Source: Apostichopus japonicus
Lineage: Eukaryota; Echinodermata; Holothuroidea; Aspidochirotida; Stichopodidae
Length of the DNA: 64,000 nucleotides
Assembly (NCBI RefSeq): GCF_037975245.1
Contig: NC_092582.1
Coordinates: 12,763,077-12,827,076, forward strand
Direction of reading: 5' to 3'
Under the pieces are notes generated by a model. That model was not told the DNA's origin and searched no databases. It saw only the letters and a program-made list of their open reading frames with translations. Below are positions 40,971 to 55,900 of the stretch, one piece after another (position 1 is the first letter of the stretch; every line of letters starts with the position of its first letter). The translations under genes and the position numbers were made by a program.

Positions 40971-43900
40971 CTATCAGTATATTTTAGAGTAATACATTTT
41001 TACTGTTGTGCAAAGCTGTTAAGCACCGAAAGGGAGATATTAATGTCAAATCTCGTATCGAAGCAAGTAAACCTAGCCAAACATTTTTTTTAGAAGATTT
41101 TAAAATTTTCTTGCAAAATGATACTCTCACACAACGTTCTGTGTCCCTCTTGTCATATTCGATTTGTTACTTTAAATGGTGACGCAGTTCTGCGGTGCGT
41201 ATTTTCACTCGGGGAGACCTTTGCCAATTTCTCCCTTTCTTGTATCAAGCGGTAAATCTAGAACCCACAGAAACCCTTTTTTGAATCTAGATTGATTACA
41301 TTTATTTTAGATAATAAGTGCTCCCAGTTGTTTCTGAGTAATTCTTGCTGTAAAATGCCCCATCCATTAGCTCTCCCATACACAGGTTGGGCAATAGCTC
41401 CATTGAATTATAATTTTATATGTTTGAGACTTTTTGAAACAACTCTTATCTGTGCTGGCTGTATCAATTTTTATACCTCATCTAATCTTTGAGAGATGAC
41501 CTTTTTCACCATCAATAAAAGTGGCTGGACAACTGAGTCTAACAAACAGACAGAAATGCAACACAAACCACAGTAGGAAAAAAAAATGAAGATTTCAATG
41601 GCCATTAATAACATCTTTTATAATTGAACAACAAATATATCAAGGACAATTGTTGTTGAATTCCATCCATCATAGGATCAGTGCTCTGTTGTTTATGGGA
41701 AGTTAAAAGAGCACATCTGGGTTGAGTTATAAAACATTGGATTTAACATTAAGGCCTACACTGAGGTGCTGATGTAATCACCCCAATTGTGAGCATTAAT
41801 TAACTCCAGAGAATTGGCATGTTAAAGGTGAATAATGTGAACACTGGACCACCTATAGAGACATGAGCAGCATTCAAATTATAACTTTCCTTCTTCTAGA
41901 ACTTATCAAGAACTATTTCTTTAAAATTCAATGTCCTTTAATGTTTGCCTATATTTTGTTTACGATTTACCTCCAAAAGCCTGCGATGCTTTCTTTAACA
42001 TGACGACAATAAGGGTGTCCAACCCAGACTCCCCGAATGTTTACCCAGCTGATAATAACTGTGTGTACACTCTGGAGAACGCAGTCGGTGCTTGTCTGAG
42101 AGTGGCTTTTACAGTTTTTGACCTGGGGAGCAATTCAGAAGATTGCGAAGATTACGTAGAGGTTGGTCTTTTTTTCCCTTTCCGTCTGTTTCGAAACTCT
42201 TTTAACCCGGTTCAAAAGGATATCAATTAAATGTAATACTTGCAATGAGCCAGTGTGACCAGGTGCAAAAAAAAACTGTTTTAATGCATTTAACAAATAC
42301 AGTACTACAGGTTACAACTGGACCATTGCGACCTAGCTTTTTGATAGTCGTAACTGACCACTGACACACTGAAGAGTACACACACATAACGACTGCGTTC
42401 TGCTATAAACGACATGTGCTCACCCTAGGTCACATGCAGAATGACTCTCCTGTGAATGGTTCCATTTGTTCAGACTGAGCAGTTTTAGACTAATAACTGC
42501 TGCCCACTGTTGACCACCAGTCGAGATAATTGCTACATGATAGCGTCTTTAAAATAGTAGGATCCTGATTAGTCTGTTGTTCACAGTTTAGGGTGGGTGG
42601 TAATCGGTCGGGCTGTGAAGCCAGTGGGCTTGTCGACCTTGCAGGGAAGACAGATGCAACCCTGTCTTATTCCAACGTTCCTGTACTATTCCATGTCCTG
42701 TTTACAGTATTAACTATGCTCTACTTGTCCTATCTCACTGCAGCTGACGGACTCAAACTACCCCGACAACGACCCTATTAAGCTGTGTCCTCAGGAAGGC
42801 GGCCTGCCTCGTGTCTATCATTCCCTCTCATCCAGGATCGAGATCCGCTTCGTGAGCGGCGAAGACAGCGAAGGAGGCGAATGGACATTTTTCGGACTTT
42901 CCGAAAGGTGTCCGGAGTACAGTTTCGTTGCTGAACCTTATAGTGAGGCAAGTATTCTGTACACAGTGCATAGAAAGAACTATCAAGTAACATGACTGCC
43001 CTCTTTTGACAAATAGAGGGATAGCAAGTCTCCAATTGCTGTACAGGTACTCAAGCTAACATGGGGACTATATGAAACTTACACTTCAAATAGATCTATA
43101 CAACTTTACATGACAGTACGTACAAGCTATTTGGATTTCTACTGTATAGTACTTCCAAAATTCCTTGTTCTTCGAAAAGGAAATATTTACAATTTACTCC
43201 CATATCTTGCACATTCAACCTGTCATCTCTATAGCAACGATGGTCCATTTGCAAGCAGCTGACCCAGTCGTTTACCCCCATGGTACATGAAAGCCGGCGA
43301 ATCAAATGTCACAACTTCTTTTGCTTTCTCTGATTCTACAGTGCCCGGTTACTTGCGGAGTAGTCGACCAGTTCAGAGAGGTCAATTGTGTCGACCTGAT
43401 CACTGGAGTGGTTGTCGAGGATATGCTTTGCGGAGGTGTTAAACCAGCAACGTCCCGACAGTGTGATTTAGAAGAATGCCCTAGTAAGTGAATAATAATA
43501 TGGTGGCATTCATGGTCATCAGTTTTAATTGCCCAATTCACCATTTCTTTGAATTGTAATACCAGCCTATCATACTGCAGTTGTTAGCATGTTAGCTCAC
43601 TGGATGTATGCTAGGAATTTTCATATTTGGAAAGTGGCTAGTCAATGGCGGCTAGTCAATAGCGGCTAGTCAGCCTCTGCTAGTCAATAGCCTTTATTGT
43701 CAACAGTTCCTCGTCAATAGCGGCTAGTCAGCAGCTGCTAGTCAATAGCCTGTATTGTCAACAGTTCCTAGTCGATAGTGGCTAGTCAGCAGCTGCTAGT
43801 CAATAGCCTGTATTGTCAACAGTTCCTAGTCGATAGCGGCTAGTCAATAGCCTGTATTGTCAACAGTTCCTAGTCGATAGCGGCTAGTCAGCAGCTGCTA

Positions 43901-46900
43901 GTCAATAGCCTGTATTGTCAACAGTTCCTAGTCGATAGCGGCTAGTCAGCAGCTGCTAGTCAATAGCCTGTATTGTCAACAGTTCCTCGTCGATAGCGGC
44001 TAGTCAGCAGCTGCTAGTCAATAGCCTGTTTTGTCAACAGTTCCTAGTCGATAGCGGCTAGTCAGCAGCTGCTAGTCAATAGCCTGTATTGTCAACAGTT
44101 CCTAGTCGATAGTGGCTAATCAGCAGCTGCTAGTCAATAAGCCTGTATTGTCAACAGTTCCTAGTCGGTAGTGGCTAATCAGCAGCTGCTAGTCAATAGC
44201 CTGCTTGTCAACAGTTACTTAGTCAATAGCAGCTAGTCAGCAGCTGCTAGTCTGATGTTGGCAAGTTATTTAGCAATGTTAAAGCTTAGCCTATTAATTA
44301 CATGTCGGATGAATCTTATCTAAAACAGCAACATTTGAACCCTTCTTCTCTTGTAAGCTTATCGAAATTTTTTGATTTTTTTTATGAATTTTTATTAATT
44401 ATTTTTAAAGGTTGTTATTCTGATTTTGGGTAGATATGCCATGTAGTAAATTAATTTTTGATTCTGACTGTTCAGGGTCTAATGGGTATAAAGTTTGACA
44501 GCTTATCATTTTCTTCATTCTGTTTCATAAACGAATTTTAAGGTTTAACAAACTGACATTTAATTTGATCTTTTTGGATTTCCTCCTCCCCCCACCCTCC
44601 CCACACACCCCTCAATTTTCAGGTTGTGACGAAGTTATCCTGGAATCGTCCAGCTTTATTATGAGTCCGGGCTTTCCGGAGCCCTACGGACCCTTGACAT
44701 CCTGTTCTAAGGTGATCATTGGCGGTACCCAGTGCATCAACCTCTTCTTCACGGTAGTAGATCTAGAGCCAAGAAATGAGACCACAAACAATTGTGATGG
44801 AGACTATTTGGAGGTAAGACATACGATTCAAAGATTTACCAAATGTGCAGTCAATCAAACTGACATTGTAAAAGTACAACCCAAAAAAAGCCGGAAATAA
44901 TTATTCCTTTCGTGTCAAAATTGAGAGTGAAATAAGTAGTGAATTATTTTCCACGACTTTGTATTAGAAGAAGGGCAGCTTATAACGAGTATTTATTTGT
45001 TTTTCCACAAAAGTACAAAGTGGAGGGAAGTCTTCCAAAAAGCTTAAAAGCTTAACAGTATGTGAACCAAAGGCAAGGCAATTTGGGTGGGTAACGTCAT
45101 TTGAAGTTGCACTCTATTTTAGTGCCAGCACTGGTAGCGAATACACTATGTTACCTACTGGTAGTGGGTAATAATAGAAGTGGGTACCTGACCAGTGGGT
45201 ACCCACCTCATCCATGGTAGTTCACTGTTAATGGTTACTCTGTTGGTGACTTCAGGCACGAGTACTCTTACACTGGGTTGTCTGTAACGAATGCAAAAAA
45301 GCTACAAATTGCCCACTATGAGAGGGTTTGCTATAATACAATTTTGGTTTCATTTTAATAGTTTTAATAGTTTTCTTGTTATGAACATGTTAGGATTATA
45401 TGCCTGAAAAATTGAGAAGATAGCAATGGAAAAACTGCTTCTCTGGAGAACCTAAATGTTATCATCAGTATCATGTTATCTTAAATGAAAAGACATTCAT
45501 TGTAAAAACTTGGAATATCCCTCCTAATAAAACATTTGTATATAGAAATGGGGAATCCATCTTACCAAATAGTTGTTGCCATGGGGATCTTCCCACAGTT
45601 AAGTTCCACATGAGAGAAATTTCTTTGTAAGTCTTTGCTCTCAATCTTTCAAAGCTAGAAGTTATTTGAAGTAAATAGATCATTTGGAAAAAAAAAAGCC
45701 GGAAGAGACTGAAAAAGATCCTGTACAACACATTATCTTAATGGTCAATTTTAAGCCCAAACAGAATGGACAAATTTGATTTGCAATCCTGTGTGCAAGA
45801 TGATATACCTTCAATTCTATCTCACCCCCCCCCCCAAAAAAAAACAGAAAAAATAAAAGGAAGACACTTGTATTTATTTTCATTTTGATTTATTTCAGTA
45901 TTTTTGTGTATAAATATAGTCTACAGTGATGTCGATAATGGCATCGTCTAATGCGTTTGTGGGTCTTAGAAAGGTCACCTGATTTATCCTCGTCTATAAT
46001 GGTATCATGTGACATCACAGCCACTGCAACTATAGAACAACAAGAGATTTTATTGGACGGCAGGGGTAAATTAGGAGACGGTCGGGCTTAATATCTTTGA
46101 ACATTTTACATTTTAACTTTAGGAAAATGGCAAAGAAAGGTGTTTTGGTATTTTTTTTTTCCCCTTTTCATACAGATTTCAGACACCCTCAATCCACAAA
46201 TCTCAAGAACCATCTGTGGCGATGAATTAATGGGAGAGGAATGGTTGTCAAGGGACCCCAATGTGATTCTTGGCTTCGTCAGTGACCTCAACGGTGTAGA
46301 GGGCACTGGGTTTAGCATTTTCTCTACTCTGCAACCCTGTCCGGTGACTGGTTTCGTATATGAATTGGTCGGAACAGTAAGTAAAAACACAGTCCACAGT
46401 TTCATGCTTTATTAAACTAGGTCCAGAATTAGATGTTTTAAACAATATTAATACTGTATTATGATACATTTTCCCTATCTGTTTGAAATTATATTTGAAA
46501 ACTATTTGATGTTTTTATGATCTATACATTATCTTGATAAATCTAATCATGTTTGTCATAATTCATGTTTGGTTTCAATGCCCAGCAATGACTATAGTTT
46601 GACTATACATACCAACAGGAAGTGTCCTTGTTATGATGACAATAGCTTATAATAAGTGGGTGGGGAAAAATAGGTCATATCAATAAAAGATTTGAGTGGA
46701 AGGGAACGGTGTCCAGTGTAAGAGTAATGTAAAAGTTGGTGAGGGAGTTGGGGGGGGGGGGATGGGATGGATAGGGAAGGAGAGCATTGTAATTGACATG
46801 GAGCCTAACTGAGTCCCTTCCTTGTGGATGGGTCTAAGCAAAGGTTGGCAAAATGCTGCCTGCAAGTTTTCTGGAAGCCTTCCAAACCCTGCTGGAAAAT

Positions 46901-49900
46901 TACTCATACCAATGAGGGGGGGGGGTGGTGGTGGGATGGTAGGTTATATCAATAAAACATTTGCATGACCAATAGAGAAGGGAATAGCTTTTAGTGACCC
47001 TTAGTTAAGAGAGCTCCTAACTGCAAAAAGTGGAGGAATGAACTGCAATTAGTGTCCTGCTGTTAAAAAGTAGGAACATGCACACTAGCTCCCTCCTCCT
47101 TCCCTCCCCCTTCCCTCCCCCTCCCCAAGCTGGGTGCCATCTTCCAGGATATCCTTGAGCCCTAAATACTAATCTTAGGTTCTTTTCTTTACACTGAATA
47201 TTTTTTTCTTGTTTGTTTGTTTCTGTTTTTGCTTTGATTTATATAAACACTATTTTATCGTTTTGCTTTCTTAGTGTTCTGCCACCTGTGGGGAAGGAGT
47301 TCAAGAGAGAGATGTCAAATGTGTTGTCCTAGAAACAGGGGAAGCCACATCTGTGGTAAACTGCAACGATCCCAGACCAGATGTCTTTGTACCATGCAAC
47401 TTGGGAGAATGTCCAAGTACGTAGCAATTACTTGAGCTTTTTAGGAGGAGTTTCATAGTAGAGTGTTTCATACGACCAAAGCTGTACCCACAACATGGTG
47501 GAGTCTCAGATTTAATGTATGAACAACACGACAACAGAAAGCTCTCTGTGGTTAAACTTGAGTGATCTTTCTAATTGAAATGAAAACAATAACGATTGTT
47601 GATTTTTGAAATTGGGAGCAATATTCTGATACACTACTCTTGTTTTAGTCAAAGAAAACACACTTTTTGTTCTTTTTGTTCTTTGAACTTTTTGTTCATT
47701 GGGACTCTTATGAATGTTATGACTTTAGTAACGTATTTATCACTCTGGCAACACATTGGGACACCAAAAATTAGTGCCGAAAAAGCTTAAGGCAACCATG
47801 TACAAAAAGAATATTAGCTGACCTTTGTCATAGATGGCGTACATACACAGTGCCTACTGAGATTGTGCTTTACAGACGAAGACACAGGCCCATTAATAGC
47901 GGACTATGACTGTTAAAGCTAACGTTGGGTTATTGAAGTAAGCCCCATAACAATGCATTGCATGGAACAAAAATAATATTGCCAAAAACAAAAAAAAAGG
48001 GACCAAAAATGGAAGAAATTGTATATAACATTTTCAAGTTTATTCAACAATAATCCTGAATTTTGAGGTCAGCCAAATATCGGTCAAAGATCTTCTTTCA
48101 TTTTGATCAGTTTACCATTTCCATTTCACTTTTTTAATATTTTTTTATCTCTTGATAATTTTGTTGTTTCAAATTACAATTCAGTCTGTGATCGTTTGAT
48201 CGAAGACACAGCAACACAGGTCCTATCTGAGAACTACCCCTTGCCATATCCTTTGAACCAGGAGTGTGAATTTTCTTTCGAATCCCCCAACGGTCTCTGC
48301 TGGAGACTGTTCGTCTCTGTTCTGGACTTTCCAGAAGCGGACCCCGATAGAGGATGCATCCAAGATTACTTACTGGTAAGTTTGCTGATTCTGGGAAAGA
48401 AAAAGTCAGCTATTTTTGTAGGTAATTTTTTCTTTTTTTAAACACAGGAATATGAATGTGATTCTTCAAGGGTTAAATATAATTAAAATAAGGGCATCAA
48501 AGAAAGGAATTCTATTCAGTTATTCCAATGGTAGAATTTCAAAAGAAATTCTTGATCAGGTTTCAGTGACCCTTTAGGGTAATCATTGTGCCTTGGCCAA
48601 AGGATATGAAATAAAAACATAATTTGGCTTTTTTGAGGTTAGAAGCTTTAAAATGCAATGTCATACTCTTATGCTTCACATCCATTGCCATAATAGTTCT
48701 ATACCATTAAATGTGTTTTCTCTTTTTTGGTGAAATTTAAAAAAAAGAAAAAATTAATTTGTCATTTGTTTGGTTTTTTCAATTATCAGATGCAAAGAAA
48801 GGTTTGTGTTATTAGTAGGACATTTTTTTCTCAATAAGTCGTTATGACAAAGCATACTGTTAAGTACCCTTTGCAATAGTATGAAGGGTCACAACAGTTC
48901 TTAATCTTCCGAACTAACACCATTTAGAAAGCCCATTTCTCTTTTGCCAGCAACCACTTTTCTAACCTCTCCGTGGCCTATCCATCCCACTTTGCCTATT
49001 ACTGTTAACTGTTAGGCAATCATTGGCATCTACCACCAGCCCCAAGTACGTCCACATTCCTATTACTGAATTGCCAGCCACTCCCGCAAATGCCGTCCCT
49101 CAGTGGAGTATGTAGCTTTCCATTCACTAAAACTTGATACAAATGATGTTTATAAATTCAGCAAAGCTTTTGCTCGGTTTTAAACGGAGACTTAGTGTTG
49201 TTCATCTGTGTTTTATCATAAAACCAAGTGTCCTGTGAATATGAATGTGGTAAAAACAAATGATGACTTCTTTATTGTAGTTGGAGGAAGATGGTTTGTA
49301 CGGCAGGAGTGAGCGACGTTGTGGTAGAGAGGATACCTTCTTCATCAACATTCGGTATCCAAATGCCAAACTAACTCTCATCACCGACGATGTCGAGACT
49401 GGGAACGCTGGATTCTTTATCGCAGCAACATCCTTGCAGGAATGCCCGACACACGGCTACGTTGCGGGCGAATTTGGTAACGTAAGTCATCTTTCCTCTC
49501 ATCATCTGTTTCTCGGCCATGATTGACTTTGGAAGACCAGACATATCGCTCACTTCATTAAAGTAGAACGATAGTGACAGAAAAAAAATCTCTCATTTTC
49601 ATATATAATGTAGTTTATATGTTACCAAGCAACATATTTTTTTAATTTTCCAAATAGCACACCGGAAAGTTATAAAAAAGGGAATTGAAACATCGTTTTT
49701 TCGTCTCCGTAATTTAGGAATTTGCAAACACTGCAACGACCTTGAACAGCCCTCAGGTCAGTGAATGACGTCACTGTGATGATCTTTTCTGTTGTGAACT
49801 GTTCAGTACGGAGCTGTGCATGCATTTCGTGTCAGCATAACTGCTATTTTCCGGCGTAATGTTCAAGACATAAATAGATAATGAATATCATGGTGTTTCT

Positions 49901-52900
49901 TGATTTCTTCACCACGTGTTTACAAGTTTTTTTTACGAAATTTGCGGCGATTTCGCAACGATTTCCCAATATCTGAAGAGGTAACTCGCAAGCTGACCCA
50001 AAGTAACGTAAATCTCAAGATCACGTTTTTGGCGGGTTTTATACAGAGTGATGTATGAATGTGCTCACTTACCAGTCAAACTGGCACAATAACAATAGAG
50101 ATGATAGTCTCAAACGTAGTTTAGTATAACATCCGAAAGAAAATCCAAAGTTCTAAACAAAGTAGATTCGCTTGTATGCACTAGGCCTACTGTAAAACAT
50201 AAAAGTTCCTTGTTCCGTGCGTCATTAAATCCAACAGAAAGGTTTCACTGAGCTTGAAATACAACCGCATTTGAACTCAATCGAGTAGTTAGTCTAGCTC
50301 GAACAATTTTCTCACTACATGCAATGCCTATTGCGTTTCCTCGTGGTTTGGGCTTCAGGAGGAATCGTATTCTAGCCCTGGCAACTTCAAGTAGGTCCGC
50401 AAACGGTACTTTCACACTGTGCAAACATAAGTGACAGTGTGCGCTACCGTAAGTAATACTTACACGATGTTTTGTTTCGCTCGAACATACATACATTTCC
50501 TATATTCGTATTACATTTAAAGTGGTTTGGAGGGTACGAACACATCTCTGCCCAAAAAAACTCTGCCTAAGCGACGTCCATGCCCCAATTGAAATTTGCA
50601 CGTGGATTCTCTCCTCACATAGTCATTGGGTTGTTCACGTCTGACATGTCTTCCAGTTCCAACACTTACTGTTGCATTTATCGGGATATATATAAATAAT
50701 GCGGCATAACAGCATCAATCTTTCAAACTTTTTTTACTTTAGTGACCTTGCCACACGCAAATTTCAATTGGGCCCGAGATGGCTCTATGACCGATTATTC
50801 CGTAATTTACATTGGGGCAGTCGGCTTCACTAAAACGACAAGAAAAAGCAGGAACAATAACACCTTATTAAAATTAGACCGTTAAATGTCTCACGCAGTG
50901 TATCAAATCTCCTCTCTGGTTTAGGTTGTTTGTCGAGTCCAATATAGAGCAGGTTGCAACTAAACTTACACACTAAGTGCACTGCTGAAGTACACTACAC
51001 CGAGCTCACTTTGTTATCATCATAATGACGTCACATGTCACTGTAGATCACGTGATCATCATATCGCTGTTCGCGAAAAGCCCAATTTTTGTTTAAAAAA
51101 TCAACGAGTTTAGCAATTTTTTTTAAGCCTTTCCCAACATCGGATTGACTTGAATTTTCACATGTGTAATATGGAAACCAACTAGAATACTCTTGAATAA
51201 AATCGTATTTTTTCGTCGATGCTGAAAAATCACTATCGTTCATCTTTAAGATAATAATAAAGCACCCTATTCTGTGGTGAGTTCAGCATCTTGTGTAAAA
51301 ATCATTTGTCCATGGATAGGAGGTGTGTTCATTAATGATGCACATTTGGTATCGGTATTAGTGAGGCGCTTGCTACGATAATAGTAACCACCCCATCCTG
51401 CGCTGGCAGAGTCGTGAGTGGTACCTTACAACTGGGTGGGCAGGATAATCAACAAAAACATGGAGGAATGATGATCATACGACATCCAAATTTTGTTCTT
51501 TACTTAGACACTGGAAAAAAGGAGAAGTACATGAAGTGTATCAATAAGTCTTCACTTTCAAACTGTTAGCCAAAAGGAAAATATTTAAAGCTTGATATTA
51601 TTTTTACCTTTATTTTTATATATAAGGTAACATTTTTAGAGACAATTTTTGTTCCATCAAATCTGTCTTTCCTATAAAAATCTGTATTTTCAGAATGTAG
51701 TGCCTAGTACTGTTATAAATATTCTCTTCTGTTTGATGCAGTGCTCAAAGGATTGCGGAGGTGGAGAGAGATCTCGAACAGTGACCTGCTTGAACTTGAG
51801 AAATGGTAACGAAGCCTCGGAAGCGATGTGTGACGGAGAAACAAGACCATCCGAAATTGAAGCGTGTAATGTAGCTGCTTGCCCCTGTGAGTATTCCTGT
51901 ATCGTTTGTGTATGTTTTTCCGTCAAGATTTGCCATTTGCTGTACAGTATGCAAGGCACTTATATCATTGTTAAGGGAACTAGGGTGTTGGGGGGGGGGG
52001 TGGGCTAGGGGTTGGTGGAATTTGTGTAGTAGTAAGAGTGTCTGCCCCACAACCACCCACCAGTAACCAGATTCTATTTACCTACAGTATGCAATGATCC
52101 CACATATATTATTTTTAAGGTGATTTGGGGAGGGAGGGGGAAGTGGTGGAGTAGTGAGAGTGTCTGCCCCACAACCACCCACCAGTAACCAGATTCTCTT
52201 TACCTACAGTATGCAATGATGCCACATATATTATTGTTAAGGTGATTTGGGGGGGGGGAAGTGGTGGAGTAGTGAGAGTGTCTGCCCCACAACCACCCAC
52301 CAGTAACCAGATTCTCTTTACCTACAGTATGCAATGATGCCACATATATTATTGTTAAGGTGATTTGGGGGGGGGAAGTGGTGGAGTAGTAAGAGTGTCT
52401 GCCCCACAACCACCCACCAGTAACCAGATTCTATTTACCTACAGTATGCAATGATCCCACATATATTATTTTTAAGGTGATTTGGGGAGGGAGGGGGAAG
52501 TGGTGGAGTAGTGAGAGTGTCTGCCCCACAACCACCCACCAGTAACCAGATTCTCTTTACCTACAGTATGCAATGATGCCACATATATTATTGTTAAGGT
52601 GATTTGGGGGGGGAAGTGGTGGAGTAGTGAGAGTGTCTGCCCCACAACCACCCACCAGTAACCAGATTCTCTTTACCTACAGTATGCAATGATGCCACAT
52701 ATATTATTGTTAAGGTGATTTGGGGGGGGGGGAAGTGGTGGAGTAGTAAGAGTGTCTGCCCCACAACCACCCACCAGTAACCAGATTCTATTTACCTACA
52801 GTATGCAATGATCCCACATATATTATTTTTAAGGTGATTTGGGGAGGGAGGGGGAAGTGGTGGAGTAGTGAGAGTGTCTGCCCCACAACCACCCACCAGT

Positions 52901-55900
52901 AACCAGATTCTCTTTACCTACAGTATGCAATGATCCCACATATATTATTGTTAAGGTGATTTGGGCGGCGGGCAAGTGGTGGAGTAGTGAGAGTGTCTGC
53001 CCCACAACCACCCACCAGTAACCAGATTCTCTTTACCCATTTAAACCTACTACTATGCAGATCCTTAGCCAGTTTGGGCAGATTTCTAATACCTCTCCAA
53101 ACTGTCCTCCCTTATCCTGCTTCAAAGCACTCATATTGACAGTATGAACAGTTCCTAACCTTGACCTGATAGAAATGGGATATTCAAAATACTGCTGATA
53201 CTGACGATACAAGCGCTAGAGAAAAACCATCCCAATTGGGTGACCTTCATGAAAATAATTATGTAGTTTAAATGGTGAAACGACTCTGCAGAAAGATGTA
53301 ATACTGTTCAAAAACCTTTTGGGCGGCATAAATTTTCTAAATCTAGATGTGCATAAATTTTTATTTTTTTAAATTTTTAAATAGCAAAGGTTTCAATGTA
53401 TGTCTTCCTACTTCATATGTAGATTGGCAATTGGGCAGTTGATCGTGCCAATTATAAAACGAAAACCAATAAGGGCAGGTTTAAGTCATGCTGTCAACTC
53501 AAGCCTCGTCCTACTGGACAGAAAGTTTGTTTTGCTTTGGAACTTTTGTCACAATTGTCTTCTACAAAACAGATGTAGTATGACGCTTTCTAACCACAAA
53601 CCATTGAAAATTATCTTTTAATATTTACATGTATAGTTTTTTTTTTAAATGTTTTGTTTTTTCTTCTGACTTTCCCTTCTTTTTTTTTTTTTTGTAGCTT
53701 GCGACCAATTCTTTAACACTACAAACTCTGTCATCCGTAGTCCAAATTACCCTCTTAGGTACGAACCCAGTCAAGTTTGCAGGTACAGAGTGAACAACCC
53801 TGACGGCTGCATTAGAATAGAGTTTGACGATTTTAACCTTCAAGCTCCGATCGACGGTGTTTGCTCTGCCGACTTCCTCGAGGTAAGTTGAAGATCAATT
53901 ATTAATGGATGCAATCTTGAAGTGGAAAACTGTACATCATACATGCACATGCAACACATGCACACACATGCACCTCACAGGCACTCATAATTGTAGACAA
54001 AAAATTATAATAACTCTGATTTGTTATATCCAACTATAGAAAAATAGTCATTTCAAACTACAATGTTTGCATGGAAAGTAATGCAGGTGGTGGTTGGGGT
54101 GGGGAGGGGGAGGGGGAACGTCACTGACCCATTTAAAGGAACATATGTGCCCTTAGCAACCAAACATTACTGCATACGTTCATGATTGTTATAAGTGACA
54201 ACCTCAGTGTTAAAAGTTATAACCTCAAGTGACAACAAGTGACAACTACAACAACAGCAACAACAACAAGTGAATGCAAGGGACAACCTCAAGTGACAAG
54301 TGACAACCTCAAGTGACAACCTCAGAGTTAGAAGCGATATTAAAAATATCGGTGGGATCTCATTGGGAGGGCATTTTTTAGTGGTTTAACTTGCGGTACA
54401 CTGAGAGGAGCAAGCGTGAACTTTACCTCCTACTTCAGCACGAGAAACATACAATTTTCAGACGTGTCTTGTGATGTAGTGGTAGATTTTCAAAAGAAGA
54501 GAGAAGATTAATTTTCTCAAAAGTTTTCGAAACAACCACCTTTAAAAACTGTTGCCGGGAGCGATATTCCATTCATGCTATGTCATCAGCAATGAATCTT
54601 CCTTGACCATTAATAGCTGTCAAACCATCTTCACCAATCGTCCATATTAACTAAATGGCAGATGGTCATGGAACGTTCACTCCTGTTGATCTATACTAAA
54701 TCTAGCAGATTCTGCCGGAACTGCTCTGTTGAATCCGGTCTCTCAACGTGACAAGCCAATGAAGGGCGTAGTTTATTTTTTGCAGCTGCTTTTTTCGTCT
54801 TTTTACTCCTCATATGTAAATACGGTGTAGCGTACACTGGGGGGGAGCACTTGTGGGCTGGAAATCTCGGTAGAGAGGATTGTTTATGCCTCTATTATCT
54901 TCTAGATTAAATTCTAATCTTGTCAACGATGTCTTTGCTTTTTTATCAACATCCATCTGTGTCAAATCTCCCCAGTCAACGTCAATCACCACGACTTTCT
55001 CGACGATCTCGTCGTCTCAATGCCGAAAGGTCGATACTGATCAATAATGATCAATATTTGATAAATGTTTGTGTAAAGAGTTACTTGTGTCTGGATATTC
55101 AATTTTTGGCTTTTATCTTGCATGCTTCTATAATGAGAGAATAAGGGGAACATAATTTAAATCCATTGCAGACGTTTGCAAAAACCAGTACTCAGTTTTC
55201 TGCAATCATCTTTCACAAATGTCACTTTCTTGCCACCAGATATCCGATAACGCTCCTACCACTGATCATCTCACCGCAACTTTCTGTGGAGGTCGATCAA
55301 ATTCAGAGACCTGGTCGTCCAGATCGGGAGATGTCACCGTATTGCTATCGACGGACGGGTCCATCGAAGAATTTGGATTCAGCATCAGCGTCTTCTTCCA
55401 AAACTGTCCCGTCCATGGATATGTTTACTCAGACTGGTCAGAGGTGAGTAGAATGAGACTAACAGCGACTTAATAACTGTTTTATGATTATGAGTATTGT
55501 ATTATGACTATTCCACTTTCATGTGAGCTTGCAAGAATGTTTGGTGTAAATATGCACAAGTACGACAAATATAAGGAATGTTAAGAGGGTATGAGCATGT
55601 TTCTTTCATCAGCTTCCTTCTTTCCATGCAGTGTACAGTGGAATGTGGATCAGGCATTCAATTCCGTAACATCTCCTGCATTAATTTAATAACCATGGAT
55701 GAAGCATTAGAAAGCTTTTGTACTGAGGAGCCTCCTGCAGTGACTCAAATTTGCACACTAGGACCATGTCCAAGTAAGTAAACCCTACTGCAACCATGTC
55801 CAAGTAAGCAACCTTACTAGGACCATGTCCAAGTAAGTAAACCCTACTGCAACCATGTCCAAGTAAGCAAACCCTACTGCAACCATGTCCAAGTAAGTAA

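Noticed and set aside
43634-44260. CRISPR-like array appearance
   Set aside because: Units are directly tandem without unique spacers and lie in a eukaryotic intron.
52115-53011. Minus-strand open frames repeating the same ~40 residues
   Set aside because: Echo of the ~119-bp satellite, not a gene family.
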